From Planctomycetota bacterium (GTDB lineage Bacteria > Planctomycetota > UBA1135 > UBA2386): a DNA stretch of 64,000 nt. The notes beneath the pieces are model-generated. The model saw nothing but the letters and a program-made list of their open reading frames with translations. It did no database searches and was not told the origin of the DNA. A program made the position numbers and the translations under genes. Location of the stretch: assembly GCA_016794425.1 (NCBI GenBank), contig JAEUHR010000035.1, positions 45,750-109,749 on the forward strand, written 5' to 3'. This document shows positions 1-8,863 of the stretch, one piece after another. Every line of letters begins with the position of its first letter. The stretch's first letter is position 1.

Positions 1-759
1 CGTCGCCAGGTAGACCGCCGCCAGCACCGGCAGGTCGAGCCGGTGGTTCAGGTAGGTCAGCGTCGACGTCAGGTTGGCCTTCCAGCCGTAGCGCAGCGCG
101 TCGCGCAGATACGGACGGTCGACGCGCACGCGCAGCCGCACGACGCTGCGCACGAGCCACAGCGCCAGCACGGCGACCACCAGTGTCGAGGCCACCCGCC
201 CCCACGCCACCGCCACCGGCACGTCGCCGCGGTGGACCTCGCCGCCGAAGCCGAAGAAGAACGCGAAGAACGCCGGCAGGAACGCCAGCGACGTGACCAC
301 GTGCACGGCGCCGTAGTCGCGGATGCGGTCGGTCGCGAGCTGCGTGCTGTTCGCGTAGCTGGCGACCAGCAGCAGCGGCACCGCCAGGCACACCGGCACG
401 ACCGCGATCGCGTCGAAGCGCCACGCGTCGCCGCCGAACCACGGCAGCACGACCAGCGTCACGAACGCCGCCGCGACCGCGACGAAACCGCCCCAGCCGA
501 GCGCCATGCCCATCGAGGTCTCGAACGCGGTCTGCGCCGGGTAGCGGCCGCGGCGCACGAAGTAGACCAGCGACGTCGCCAGGCCCAGGTTCGCGACCGC
601 ACCGAGGATGAACGGCAGCGACGCGGCGATGCCGGCCTTGCCGTGCTCCTGCGGCAGGTTCGCGCACAGCAGGTAGAGGATCAGGCCGCCGCCCTTGTCC
701 ACGACCACGACGAGCACGTGGACCAGGAACGTGAACACGACCCAGCGGCGGAAGTTCAT
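1..759 (-). CDS. Polysaccharide (Wzx-like) flippase, truncated by window edge
   Basis: The first 253 residues of an integral membrane protein are visible; the C-terminal part lies outside the window. It starts MNFRRWVVFTFLVHVLVVVV, followed by several hydrophobic segments separated by short charged loops. Residues around 222-248 (YGWKANLTSTLTYLNHRLD) match the conserved loop of O-antigen/polysaccharide flippases of the MATE/MOP superfamily, which move lipid-linked oligosaccharides across the inner membrane. The ATG at 759 is the only good start; it lies 39 bases after the HDOD gene on the same strand, so the two may be co-transcribed. The nearby sugar transferase supports a role in envelope polysaccharide export. 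The specific substrate cannot be read from the sequence. Confidence 0.8.
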   Translation of the reverse strand, partial: MNFRRWVVFTFLVHVLVVVVDKGGGLILYLLCANLPQEHGKAGIAASLPFILGAVANLGLATSLVYFVRRGRYPAQTAFETSMGMALGWGGFVAVAAAFVTLVVLPWFGGDAWRFDAIAVVPVCLAVPLLLVASYANSTQLATDRIRDYGAVHVVTSLAFLPAFFAFFFGFGGEVHRGDVPVAVAWGRVASTLVVAVLALWLVRSVVRLRVRVDRPYLRDALRYGWKANLTSTLTYLNHRLDLPVLAAVYLAT

Positions 760-798
760 CGCGCTACCGGTCGCGCCGCGGGTGCGGCGCCGCTCGGG

Positions 799-1668
799 CT
801 ACCAGGGCAGCTCGGAGGCCGCGAAGTCTTCCTGGATCTGCGGCAGCAGTTCCTCGACGCGCGCCGGGTCGAGCCCGATGTGGCCGTAGACCTCGTGGTC
901 GAGCGGCGCCAGCGAAGGACCGACGGTCGACGGGGTTCCGGCCCGCCACGCGAGTTGATCGGCCAGGTGGATGAGCGAGGAGAGGGAGCGATGGAACGGA
1001 TCGCGCGAGGGCGAGTGATGGTAGCGGATCGCGATCGCCAGATCCTCGGGCAACGACCACTTGATCGCCAACACCGAGCCGACGTCGGCGTGCGTGAAAC
1101 CGAAGTCCTCGACCTCGATCTCGGTCTCGGGCCGCTTCTCCTGCACCGCGCGGCGCAGCATCGCGAGGTAGCGCGGCGCGGCCTTCTCCATCAGGATGAT
1201 CTTGCCGATGTCGTGCAGCAGGCCGGCGATGTAGATGTCCTCCGGATGCACGTCGGCGAACGCCGGCGCCGACTGCGCCAGCGTGCGCGCCGCGGTGCCC
1301 GTGTAGATCGCGTGCTTCCAGAACGCGAGCGGATCGAAGTGCTGGATCTTCTCGCGCCGTTTGCCGAACGCCGAGAACACGGCGGCCTTCAACGCGACCT
1401 TCTTGGTCATGTTGAAGCCCATCACCGACACCGCGAGGCTGACCGACGACACGCGCACCTGCAGGCCGTAGTAGGCCGAGTTGACGATGCGCAGGATGTT
1501 GGTCGAGACCGCCGGGTCCTTCGACACCACCTTGGCGACGTCGGCCGCCGACGCGTCGCTGTTGCCGATCACCTCGTTCAGCTTCAGCAGCACCTCGGGC
1601 ATGGTCGGCAGCTCGATGGTGTTGTTCACCAAGCCGAGGATGTTCGAGGACTGTCCCTGCTGGGCCAT
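799..1668 (-). CDS. HDOD domain signalling protein
   Basis: A 289-residue protein that is almost entirely an HDOD domain, an HD-related output domain of bacterial signalling proteins. The N-terminal motif NTIELPTMPEVLLKLNEVI (residues 16-34) and NILRIVNSAYYG (57-68) are typical, and an LLHDIGK motif (150-156, HD at 152-153) is followed by THADVGSVLA and a later RYHH. Many HDOD proteins lack phosphodiesterase residues; here the HD pair is present, so activity is possible but unproven. An upstream in-frame extension exists, but ATG at 1668 begins where family similarity begins. It is divergent from the glycosyltransferase with only 32 bases between them, so the two share a promoter region. Confidence 0.88.
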   Translation of the reverse strand: MAQQGQSSNILGLVNNTIELPTMPEVLLKLNEVIGNSDASAADVAKVVSKDPAVSTNILRIVNSAYYGLQVRVSSVSLAVSVMGFNMTKKVALKAAVFSAFGKRREKIQHFDPLAFWKHAIYTGTAARTLAQSAPAFADVHPEDIYIAGLLHDIGKIILMEKAAPRYLAMLRRAVQEKRPETEIEVEDFGFTHADVGSVLAIKWSLPEDLAIAIRYHHSPSRDPFHRSLSSLIHLADQLAWRAGTPSTVGPSLAPLDHEVYGHIGLDPARVEELLPQIQEDFAASELPW

Positions 1669-1700
1669 GCGCGTTCCGCTCCGGCCTTGTATCGGGGGCG

Positions 1701-2957
1701 ATGGCCCGCAAGCTTGATGCGAGAAGCGTCGTGCCCACGCCGAGCCGTCATCCAAGCGTCGTGTTCCTCTGCCAACGGGTGCCGTGGCCGCCCGATCGCG
1801 GCGACCGGATCACGACGTGGCACTTCCTGCAGCACCTGCTGGCGCGCGGCGCCGAGGTGCGGCTCGGCTGCTTCACCGAGGAAGACCGGGACACCGAGGC
1901 GGTGGCGTTCCTGCAGCAGCGCTGCGCCGAAGTCGTCGCACCGCGGCTGTCGCGGCGCTGGCGCAAGCTCGCGAGCCTGCGCGGCCTGCTGACCGGCGAA
2001 CCGCTGACGCTGCCGTTCTTCCGCCACGGGACGCTGCGCGCGGCCGTCGAGCGTTGGACTTCGCGACAGCCGGTCGACCTGGTGTACGTCTATTCGTCGT
2101 CGATGGCCCAGTACGCGACCGCGGCGCCGGCCGGAGCCAGGGTGATGCAGTTCGCCGAGCTGGACTCCGACAAGTGGCGCCAGTTCGCCGACCGCTCCGG
2201 CCCGCTCGGCCGCTGGATCTACGGCCGCGAGGCTGAACGGCTGCTCGCGTTCGAGGACCGCGTCGCGCGCACGTTCTCGCGCCCGCTGGTGGTCAGCGAC
2301 GTCGAGCGCGATCTGTTCCGCGCCCGCATCCCCGGCGTCGATCCGGCGGTGCTGCCGAACGGCGTCGACACCGCGCACTTCGTGTCGGCCGGCGACGCCG
2401 AACGGCGGCCGCACACGGCGATCTTCACCGGCGTGATGGACTACGAGCCGAACGTCGACGGCGTGTGCTGGTTCGTCGACCGCTGCTGGCCGTCGCTGCG
2501 CGCGCGCTTTCCGGACGCCGAACTGCTGGTGGTCGGCAGCAAGCCGGTGCCGGCCGTGCAGGCGCTGGCCGCCGTGCCCGGCGTCACCGTGACCGGCCGC
2601 GTCGCGACGACTCCGCCGTGGTTCGACCGGGCCGCGGTCGCGATCGCGCCGCTGCGGCTCGCGCGCGGCGTGCAGAACAAGGTGCTCGAGGCGATGAGCA
2701 TGGGCCTGCCGGTGGTCGCGTCGCCGCAGGCCGCGCAGGGCCTCGGCCAGGTGCCTGCCGGCACGCTGACGGTCGCCGACGGCGAGGCCGCGACGATCGC
2801 CGGCGTCGGCGCGCTGTTCGCGGCGCCGGACCAGGCGCGTTCGATCGGCCGCGCCGCGGCGGCGTGGGTGCGCACCGAGTGGCGCTGGGAACGGATGTAC
2901 GAACGGCTCGACGCGATCCTGGCGCAGCTCGACGTGCCGTTCGACCGCCGCGATTGA
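1701..2957 (+). CDS. Sugar transferase of the TIGR03087 (PEP-CTERM/EpsH1-associated) type
   Basis: A 418-residue GT-B glycosyltransferase. The N-terminal segment VVFLCQRVPWPPDRGDRITT (about residues 19-38) is diagnostic for the sugar transferase family associated with exosortase/EpsH1 exopolysaccharide loci. The GT4-type donor-binding region is seen as GVQNKVLEAMSMGLPVVAS (about 323-341), and PNGVDTAHF marks the start of the C-terminal Rossmann domain. It probably adds a sugar to a lipid-linked exopolysaccharide intermediate on the cytoplasmic face. The start is uncertain: ATG at 1701 gives an 18-residue lead, and an in-frame GTG at 1731 is equally possible. No exosortase gene is visible in this window. 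The divergent flippase supports a polysaccharide role. Confidence 0.85.
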   Translation: MARKLDARSVVPTPSRHPSVVFLCQRVPWPPDRGDRITTWHFLQHLLARGAEVRLGCFTEEDRDTEAVAFLQQRCAEVVAPRLSRRWRKLASLRGLLTGEPLTLPFFRHGTLRAAVERWTSRQPVDLVYVYSSSMAQYATAAPAGARVMQFAELDSDKWRQFADRSGPLGRWIYGREAERLLAFEDRVARTFSRPLVVSDVERDLFRARIPGVDPAVLPNGVDTAHFVSAGDAERRPHTAIFTGVMDYEPNVDGVCWFVDRCWPSLRARFPDAELLVVGSKPVPAVQALAAVPGVTVTGRVATTPPWFDRAAVAIAPLRLARGVQNKVLEAMSMGLPVVASPQAAQGLGQVPAGTLTVADGEAATIAGVGALFAAPDQARSIGRAAAAWVRTEWRWERMYERLDAILAQLDVPFDRRD

Positions 2958-2964
2958 CGCAGCG

Positions 2965-3159
2965 TTGGCCGGGCGTTCATCGGCGCCGCCGAACGGCCCG
3001 AACGATGGCTGCCTGGACCCGGAGTTCCACACCATCGACGCGCTGGTCGTCGTCGACCTGCTGGCCGCACCCGAGCATCTGCAGCAGCGCTACCTCGGCA
3101 CCGCGGGTGCGGCTGCGCTGCGGCAGCAGTGGCACGCCGACCCCGCGACATCGGCCTGA
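2965..3159 (+). CDS. Possible small protein, unrecognised
   Basis: A 64-codon frame between the sugar transferase and the first beta-helix gene. In favour: nearly every codon from about 3000 onward ends in G or C, as in the real genes here, and the translation has a soluble amphipathic character (LDPEFHTIDALVVVDLLA). Against: it would need a TTG start, has no recognisable ribosome site and matches no family I know. It may instead be the tail of a decayed gene. The rest of the 2958-3229 interval shows nothing I can name. Confidence 0.3.
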   Translation: MAGRSSAPPNGPNDGCLDPEFHTIDALVVVDLLAAPEHLQQRYLGTAGAAALRQQWHADPATSA

Positions 3160-3229
3160 CGGGTCGAGGCATGCCGTTCGCTAGCACGTCGCGGGCGCCG
3201 ATCCCGGCGCCGTTTCGCCGGCAGCCACC

Positions 3230-4339
3230 ATGCGCACCCTCGCCGCCGTCTGTCTGACCACCGTCACTGCCGTCGGTCTGCCGTCGCAGACGACCCACCT
3301 GGTCGGGCCCGGAGGGTTCCCGACGATCGACGCCGCGATCGCGGCGGCGGCGCCGGGCGACATCGTGCTGGTGCAGGCCGGCGCGTACGGCAGCCTGGCG
3401 GTCGACAAGGGCCTGGTGATCCGCGGCCTCGCCGCGGTCTACGTGCAGACGCTGACGCCGCTCACCTGGCACGTGCCCGCGGGCCAGGTGCTGGAAGTGC
3501 AGGACATCCACCTGACCGGCGGCGTCACGATCGGCTCCGGCCAGGTGGCGCTGATCGGCTGCCAGGTCTCCGGCCAGGTGTTCGGTGCGCCGACGCCGGC
3601 GCTGCGCGTGCAGAACGCCGGCGTGCACCTGGTGGACTGCATCGTGACCGCCAACAGCGGCGCCTCGGCGCTGCCGGCCGTCGAAGCGGCGCAGGCGGAC
3701 GTGACCGCGGTCGGCTGCACGTTCGCAGTCAGCTGGTTCGGCGCCGCGCCGCCGGCCGTCGCCGACCTGCAGACGAGCCGGTTCGCCGCCAGCCACTGCA
3801 CGTTCCAATCGACGCAGGTCGGCGGCCTCGACGCCCCCGGCATCCGCGCCGGCACCTTCTGTCAGGTCTGGCTCACCGATTCGGCGATCACCACCGGTCC
3901 GGACGCGTGCGCGCTCGCGGGCAGCGGCGCGATGTTCCGGGTCGAGCGCTGCGTGCTGTCGCCGACCACGGCCACCGGCTGCGGCGTGCTGCAGGGCGGC
4001 CCGACCCAACTCGGCATCGAGGCCGCGACCGAGTTGCAGAACGGGGCGCCGTACACGCTGCACTTCACCGGCCAGCCGTTCCAGTGGATCGCCGTGCACG
4101 CGAGCACGGGCCTGGCCACGACGCCGCTGCCGACCTTCTTCGAACAGCCGCTGCAGCTGGACCTGACGTCGTTCTGGTTCGTCGGGCTCTACCCGACCGA
4201 CTTCGATGGCACGGCTTCGGTGACCTGGAACATGCCGGTCGGCCTGTTCGTCGACACACCGCTGTGGCTCGAAGCGATCACGATCGAAGCCACCTTCCCC
4301 TGGCAGGTAGCGCCGGTCGTCGGCGGTATCGTCCAGTGA
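3230..4339 (+). CDS. Secreted right-handed beta-helix protein, tandem copy 1
   Basis: A 369-residue exported protein. Residues 1-19 form a signal peptide ending LPS before Gln20. The mature N-terminus QTTHLVGPGGFPTIDAAI is the start signature of pectate-lyase-like parallel beta-helix proteins, in which a short opening strand precedes repeated coils; later coils carry recurring V-x-C or A-x-x-C strands. The last 100 residues form a separate domain (FEQPLQLDLTSFWFVGLYPTD, then TWNMPVGLF and TPLWLEAI) shared with the next two genes and resembled by other secreted proteins in the window. No catalytic polysaccharide-lyase residues are obvious, so enzyme activity is not claimed. It is the first of three tandem paralogues separated by 20 and 12 bases. 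Confidence 0.8.
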   Translation: MRTLAAVCLTTVTAVGLPSQTTHLVGPGGFPTIDAAIAAAAPGDIVLVQAGAYGSLAVDKGLVIRGLAAVYVQTLTPLTWHVPAGQVLEVQDIHLTGGVTIGSGQVALIGCQVSGQVFGAPTPALRVQNAGVHLVDCIVTANSGASALPAVEAAQADVTAVGCTFAVSWFGAAPPAVADLQTSRFAASHCTFQSTQVGGLDAPGIRAGTFCQVWLTDSAITTGPDACALAGSGAMFRVERCVLSPTTATGCGVLQGGPTQLGIEAATELQNGAPYTLHFTGQPFQWIAVHASTGLATTPLPTFFEQPLQLDLTSFWFVGLYPTDFDGTASVTWNMPVGLFVDTPLWLEAITIEATFPWQVAPVVGGIVQ

Positions 4340-4359
4340 CTCCACGCCCACGAGGATCC

Positions 4360-5553
4360 ATGCCCATCCGTTCCCTGCTCCCCCTCACGCTGCTCGCCGC
4401 GACGCTGGCTGCGCAGACCACGCACCTGGTCGGCCCCGGCGGCTTCGCGCAGATCCGCGACGCGATCGCAGTCGCCGCACCGGGGGACGTGATCACAGTC
4501 GCCGCCGGCACCTACGCGCACTTCGTCGCCGACAAGGCGCTGACGATCCGCGCACTCGCACCCGGCTCGGTGCACATCGCGTTCGACCCTTCCGTCGAGT
4601 CGGCGGCCTGCCTCGCCAATCCGTTCTGTGCGGTCGGCGTCGGCGTCTCGCGATTCCAGCCGCCGGCGGGCCAGGCCGTGCACGTCGCCGGGCTCGCGTT
4701 CGATGGCACGACGCAGACGATCGGCATCGCCACGATCCGCCACCGCGTGGTCGTGACCAGCGGCACCGCGACCTTCGACACGTGCACGATGCACGCCTAC
4801 GACTCGGTCGCCCTGACCATCGACGCCGCACAGGTGCACCTGCAGAACTGCGTCGTCGGCGGCCAGGGCCTGCTGACGGCTCACGGCGTGGACGCGAACG
4901 GCGCGAACCTGATCGCCGTCGACAGCACGCTCGGTGGCAGCCAGACCGCCGGCTTCGCGCTGCCCGGCGATGCGGTCCGCCTGACGAACAGCACGCTGAA
5001 GGCCAGCGGCTGCACGCTCGTCGGCGGCTCGAACTTCTTCGGCGGCGTCGGCGGCGCCGCCCTGCGCTGCGACGCGGCAAGCCGCGTCTGGATCAGCGAT
5101 TCGACGGTGACCGGCGGCGGCACGACCTGCGCCGTGGTTGGCACACCGGCGGTCGGCCACATCGCCCGCTCCACCGCGGCGCCCGTCGGGCCGGCCTGCG
5201 GCACCCTGTTGCCGGCGCCGGTGGTCGGCGTCGAACGCCCGGCGCCGATCCAGAACGGCAGCACGTTCACGGTGCACGTGCACACCGAACCCGGCATGCT
5301 CGTCGCGATCCACGGCAGCCCGCGCCTCGCGCAGATCGAAGTCCCCGGCGTGTTCGCGCAGCCGATCGCGCTCGACCTGACCGCGTTCTTCCTGGCCGGC
5401 GTCTACGTCAGCGACGCCAACGGCGACGTCACCGCCAGCTGGAACATGCCGGCCGGCCAGTACGTCGACGAGACCGTCTGGCTCGAGGCCAGCGCCTGGG
5501 GTCCGACGCCGCCGGTCCTGGTCGCGCCGGTGATCGGCGGCGTGATCCGGTAG
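4360..5553 (+). CDS. Secreted right-handed beta-helix protein, tandem copy 2
   Basis: A 397-residue paralogue of the preceding gene. ATG at 4360 is followed by a good signal peptide (MPIRSLLPLTLLAATLAA) with Gln19 at the predicted mature end; longer open frame upstream is antisense-quality sequence overlapping copy 1 and is not used. The mature protein begins QTTHLVGPGGFAQIRDAIAV, then beta-helix coils with scattered Cys residues and Ser/Thr-rich turns, then the same C-terminal domain ending in WNMPAGQYVDETVWLEA. The DNA encoding the start of the helix (around 4430-4495) is nearly identical to that of copy 3 (around 5635-5700), which points to a relatively recent duplication. Function is unknown; cell-surface or extracellular location is inferred. 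Confidence 0.8.
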   Translation: MPIRSLLPLTLLAATLAAQTTHLVGPGGFAQIRDAIAVAAPGDVITVAAGTYAHFVADKALTIRALAPGSVHIAFDPSVESAACLANPFCAVGVGVSRFQPPAGQAVHVAGLAFDGTTQTIGIATIRHRVVVTSGTATFDTCTMHAYDSVALTIDAAQVHLQNCVVGGQGLLTAHGVDANGANLIAVDSTLGGSQTAGFALPGDAVRLTNSTLKASGCTLVGGSNFFGGVGGAALRCDAASRVWISDSTVTGGGTTCAVVGTPAVGHIARSTAAPVGPACGTLLPAPVVGVERPAPIQNGSTFTVHVHTEPGMLVAIHGSPRLAQIEVPGVFAQPIALDLTAFFLAGVYVSDANGDVTASWNMPAGQYVDETVWLEASAWGPTPPVLVAPVIGGVIR

Positions 5554-5556
5554 TAT
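5551..5556 (+). promoter_or_regulatory. TAGTAT -10-like element before beta-helix copy 3
   Basis: TAGTAT lies 9 nt before the ATG at 5566 and overlaps the stop codon of copy 2. It fits the TAnnnT pattern seen before many starts in this window. Confidence 0.4.
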
Positions 5557-5565
5557 CATCGCGCC

Positions 5566-6753
5566 ATGCACGCTCGCGCCGCCGTGCTGTTCTGCCTCGC
5601 CGCCCCGCCGACCGCGTTGCTCGCGCAGACGACCCACCAGGTCGGCCCGGGCGGGTTCGCGCAGATCCGCGACGCGCTGGCGGTCGCTGCACCCGGGGAC
5701 GAGATCGTCGTCGCCCCCGGCGTCTACGCGCAGTTCTCCGCCACGGTCGGCGTGACGATCCGCGCCAGCACGCCGGGCGCGGCGTCCGTCGTCTACGACC
5801 TGGCGTTCGCTCCGCCCGGCTGCCTGCAGAACGCGCTGTGCGCCACCTTCCAGGGGCCGACCTTGTTCCAGATCCCGACCGGCCAGACGGCCGTCGTCAG
5901 CGGGCTCAGATTCCTGCCGACCACGCAGGCGACGCCGGTTCCCGGTGTCTTCGTGCGCCACCGTGTCGTCGTCGCCGGCATCGTCACCTTCGAGGCCTGC
6001 GACTTCGCGGCCGACGATGTGACCCCGTTGAACGTCGGCCAAGGCAGCCACGTGTCGCTGATCGGCTGCACGCTCGTCGGCGGCGGCGCGACGCTGACCG
6101 CGCACGGCATGTCCGTCACGCTGGCAACGGTCACCGCGGTGGGTTCCTCGTTCACCGGCAACGCACCGGTGACGAGCGCACCGGGCAGCGGCATCGACAT
6201 GCCCTCCGGCGCCAAGCTGCACGGCAGCGAACTGGTCGTGACCGGTGGCGCCAGCTCGTTCGGCCAGAGTCCGGCGCTGCGCGCTTCGGCGTCGACGGTC
6301 TGGCTCGCCGACTCGGTGCTGACCGGCGGCGGCACGGCCTGCCCGATCGCCGCCAGCGGTGGCAGCCTCGGCCTCGCGCGCACGGTGCTGGCGCCGACCG
6401 CCGGCTGCCCGGTGTTGCCGAACCGCTCGCTGCTCGGCGTCGACCAGCCGACGCCGCCGACGAACGGCACGGCGTACACGCTGCACTTCCAGACCGACCC
6501 GAATCTGCCGGTGTTCGTCTATGCCGCCAACGCAATCGGCAGCGCCTCGCTGCCGGGCCTGTTCGAACAACCGATCTGCCTCGGCGGCGTGTTCTTCGCC
6601 GGCGCCGGAGTCGCCGACGGCAATGGCCTGTTGTCGCTGTCCTGGCCGATGCCGGCCGGCGCGTTCGTCGGCACGCCGCTGTGGCTGCAGGGCGTCAGCG
6701 GCGCCACGCTGCCGCTGCAGCTGAGCCCGCTCACCGGCGGCATCGTGCGCTGA
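5566..6753 (+). CDS. Secreted right-handed beta-helix protein, tandem copy 3
   Basis: A 395-residue third paralogue. The signal peptide (residues 1-20, ending TALLA) is followed by Gln21 and QTTHQVGPGGFAQIRDALAV. The helix and C-terminal domain (LSWPMPAGAFVGTPLWLQGV) align with copies 1 and 2. Only 12 bases separate it from copy 2, yet those bases contain a TAGTAT element 9 nt before the ATG, so it could be transcribed from its own leaderless start. Function is not recognisable; the family is common among secreted proteins of marine planctomycetes. Confidence 0.8.
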   Translation: MHARAAVLFCLAAPPTALLAQTTHQVGPGGFAQIRDALAVAAPGDEIVVAPGVYAQFSATVGVTIRASTPGAASVVYDLAFAPPGCLQNALCATFQGPTLFQIPTGQTAVVSGLRFLPTTQATPVPGVFVRHRVVVAGIVTFEACDFAADDVTPLNVGQGSHVSLIGCTLVGGGATLTAHGMSVTLATVTAVGSSFTGNAPVTSAPGSGIDMPSGAKLHGSELVVTGGASSFGQSPALRASASTVWLADSVLTGGGTACPIAASGGSLGLARTVLAPTAGCPVLPNRSLLGVDQPTPPTNGTAYTLHFQTDPNLPVFVYAANAIGSASLPGLFEQPICLGGVFFAGAGVADGNGLLSLSWPMPAGAFVGTPLWLQGVSGATLPLQLSPLTGGIVR

Positions 6754-6777
6754 ACCGAACGAGCGCCGCCGAGCTTT

Positions 6778-6803
6778 GCCGCGCGGCTCCGGCAGCGCGC
6801 GGC
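6778..6803. terminator. Candidate hairpin after the beta-helix cluster
   Basis: GCCGCGCG (6778-6785) pairs perfectly with CGCGCGGC (6796-6803) around a 10-nt loop, 25 bases after the stop of copy 3. There is no T-run, so intrinsic termination is only a possibility. A TAGACT -10-like element begins at 6804, immediately after the hairpin. Confidence 0.35.
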
Positions 6804-6862
6804 TAGACTTCGCGCGCCGCGGACCGCGACCTGCCCTCCACCTCCCGCGCGCGCCACTCCCG

Positions 6863-8800
6863 ATGCTCGATCCCGTCCGGCGGTGCACTGCACGGCACCT
6901 CGTTCCGTTCACCGCTTCGCTGCTGCTGAGCTCTGCGCTGTCGGCGCAGTATCTCTACACGCAACAGACCACGCTCGTCACCGGCCCGGTCGTGCGCACC
7001 GAGGGCTGCATCCTGGTGGACGTCGACGCCGACGGCGACCTCGACGTCGTGTTCGCGAACGGCTACGTGCTGTCGACCGCGGGCCAGGCGATCCAGCCGA
7101 CGCTGCTGATCAACAAGATCGACCAGGGCCTCGGCCTCGTCGACGAGACCGCGGCGCGGCTGCCGGCGCTCGCGATCCGCGGCACGCTGGCGATCGCACC
7201 CGACGTCGACGGCGACGGCGATCCGGACCTGGTGTTCTCGTGCAACGGCACCGGCGGCAACCAGCAGCGGCTCTACGTCAACAACGGCGCCGGCGTGTTC
7301 ACCGACGAGTCGACGACGCGCCTGCCGGGCCTCGTGATCACGGCCGCCGGCTGCGCCCAGGGCGACGTCGACCAGGACGGCGACCTGGACCTGTTCTTCA
7401 ACGACGAGCTGAGCAACGGCCAGCTGAAGCTGTTGCTGAACGACGGCGACGGCGTGTTCACGAACGTCACTGCGACGCACCTCGCGACTGCGCCGAAGAC
7501 CAACCAGCAGGACATCGTCGTCTGCGACGTCGACAACGACTGGGACCTCGACGTGATCAACGGCGGCAAGTCGGCCGGCCAGCAGATCTTCTTCAACGAC
7601 GGCACCGGCCACTTCCCGACCGTCACGACCGCGCTGCTGCCGGCGGGCACGTCGCTGACCTACGAGTTCGAGGCGGCCGACCTCGACCACGACGGCGACC
7701 AGGACCTGGCGATGCTCAGCTACACGGGCGTCACCGACACGATGCTGCGCAACGAACTGGTGCCGAGCGGCACGCTGAGCTTCACGAACGTGACCGGCGC
7801 GCTGACCGGCGGCGCCGGTGACGACGACAACGAGTGGGTGTTCGTCGACAGCGACAACGACGGCGACCTCGACGTGATCAACGGCTCGCTGCAAGCCGCG
7901 GCCGAGAAGCTCTACGTCAACAACGGCGCGTTCTCGTTCGCGCGGCAGACCGGCTTCGCCGGCTTCTCGCCGGTCACCGACAGCACGCTCGACGTCGCGG
8001 TCGGCGACCTGAACGGCGACGGCCGCTACGACGTCGTCACCGCGCAGGGCGAGTCCGGCGTCTACACCAACCGCGCCTACTACGGCAGCGGTCCCGCCGA
8101 CACGCAGCCGCCGCGCTTCGTGCGCGTCGAGTCGCTGCCGTCGGTGCTGAAGAACCCGGACGGCCCGTGGGTCGTGCGCGCGGTGCTGCAGGACTCCGTC
8201 GTCGACGACGGCGAGACCAGCGTCGCCAGCGCCGTGATGAACTGGTCGATGCTGCACCGCGGCGGCCTCGTCACCGGCTCGACGCCGATGGAGTTCCTCG
8301 GCGGTCTGATGTACCGCGCCGTGCTCGAAGCGCCGCCCGGTGTGATCACCAACGGCGCGATCGTCGACTTCACGCTCGTGGCCACCGACGGCTTCGGCAA
8401 CAGCGCGACTTCGCCGCTGCAGTCGTTCTCGATCTGCGGCCCGCAGCAGTACGGCCTCGGCCTCGGCGGCACCAACACGGCGCTGCTGGCCGGCAGCGGC
8501 GACTTCCATCTCGGCGGCCTGTTCGTGGTCGACTGGAGCAACGCCGGCCCGTCGACGACCGGCGCGCTCGGCATCTCGGTGCTGAACCGGTGGTTCCAGG
8601 TGATCCCCGAGGGCACGTTGCTGGTCGACCCGTACCTGTTCCTGTTCGTCGGTCCGATCGGCACCGACCCGACCGGTGCCGGCTCGGCCGTGATCCCGAT
8701 CCCGAACCTGCCGCTGGCCGGCCTGCCGGTCACGTTCCAGGCCGTGTTCGACGTGCCGGTGTCGATGAGCAACGGCCTCGAACTGGTGCTCTGCCCGTAG
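6863..8800 (+). CDS. Secreted FG-GAP/VCBS repeat protein
   Basis: A 645-residue exported protein; ATG at 6863 precedes a signal peptide ending SALSA with Gln29 as likely mature N-terminus. Seven calcium-binding-like repeats of the FG-GAP/VCBS type are visible, for example DVDADGDLDVVFANG, DVDGDGDPDLVF, DVDQDGDLDLFF, DVDNDWDLDVIN, DLDHDGDQDLAM, DSDNDGDLDVIN and DLNGDGRYDVVT. Such repeats build integrin-alpha-like beta-propellers that bind Ca2+ and mediate adhesion or carbohydrate contact. The propeller is followed by an Ig-like stretch and a C-terminal domain ending FQAVFDVPVSMSNGLELVLCP that resembles the tails of other secreted proteins here. Extracellular or surface function is inferred; the ligand is unknown. 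Confidence 0.85.
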   Translation: MLDPVRRCTARHLVPFTASLLLSSALSAQYLYTQQTTLVTGPVVRTEGCILVDVDADGDLDVVFANGYVLSTAGQAIQPTLLINKIDQGLGLVDETAARLPALAIRGTLAIAPDVDGDGDPDLVFSCNGTGGNQQRLYVNNGAGVFTDESTTRLPGLVITAAGCAQGDVDQDGDLDLFFNDELSNGQLKLLLNDGDGVFTNVTATHLATAPKTNQQDIVVCDVDNDWDLDVINGGKSAGQQIFFNDGTGHFPTVTTALLPAGTSLTYEFEAADLDHDGDQDLAMLSYTGVTDTMLRNELVPSGTLSFTNVTGALTGGAGDDDNEWVFVDSDNDGDLDVINGSLQAAAEKLYVNNGAFSFARQTGFAGFSPVTDSTLDVAVGDLNGDGRYDVVTAQGESGVYTNRAYYGSGPADTQPPRFVRVESLPSVLKNPDGPWVVRAVLQDSVVDDGETSVASAVMNWSMLHRGGLVTGSTPMEFLGGLMYRAVLEAPPGVITNGAIVDFTLVATDGFGNSATSPLQSFSICGPQQYGLGLGGTNTALLAGSGDFHLGGLFVVDWSNAGPSTTGALGISVLNRWFQVIPEGTLLVDPYLFLFVGPIGTDPTGAGSAVIPIPNLPLAGLPVTFQAVFDVPVSMSNGLELVLCP

Positions 8801-8847
8801 CCGCGGACGGGGCCCAGCGGCGCGTGGCGGCGCACCCGTGGGACGGT

Positions 8848-8853
8848 TAGGGT
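8848..8853 (+). promoter_or_regulatory. TAGGGT -10-like element
   Basis: TAGGGT lies 10 nt before the ATG at 8864, which would place the transcript start within a few bases of the start codon. No Shine-Dalgarno sequence is seen. Confidence 0.45.
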
Positions 8854-8863
8854 CCACCCGCGC

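Noticed and set aside
43..1992. A plus-strand open frame over the start of the window
   Set aside because: It is the reverse of the flippase and HDOD genes, whose motifs are unambiguous on the minus strand.
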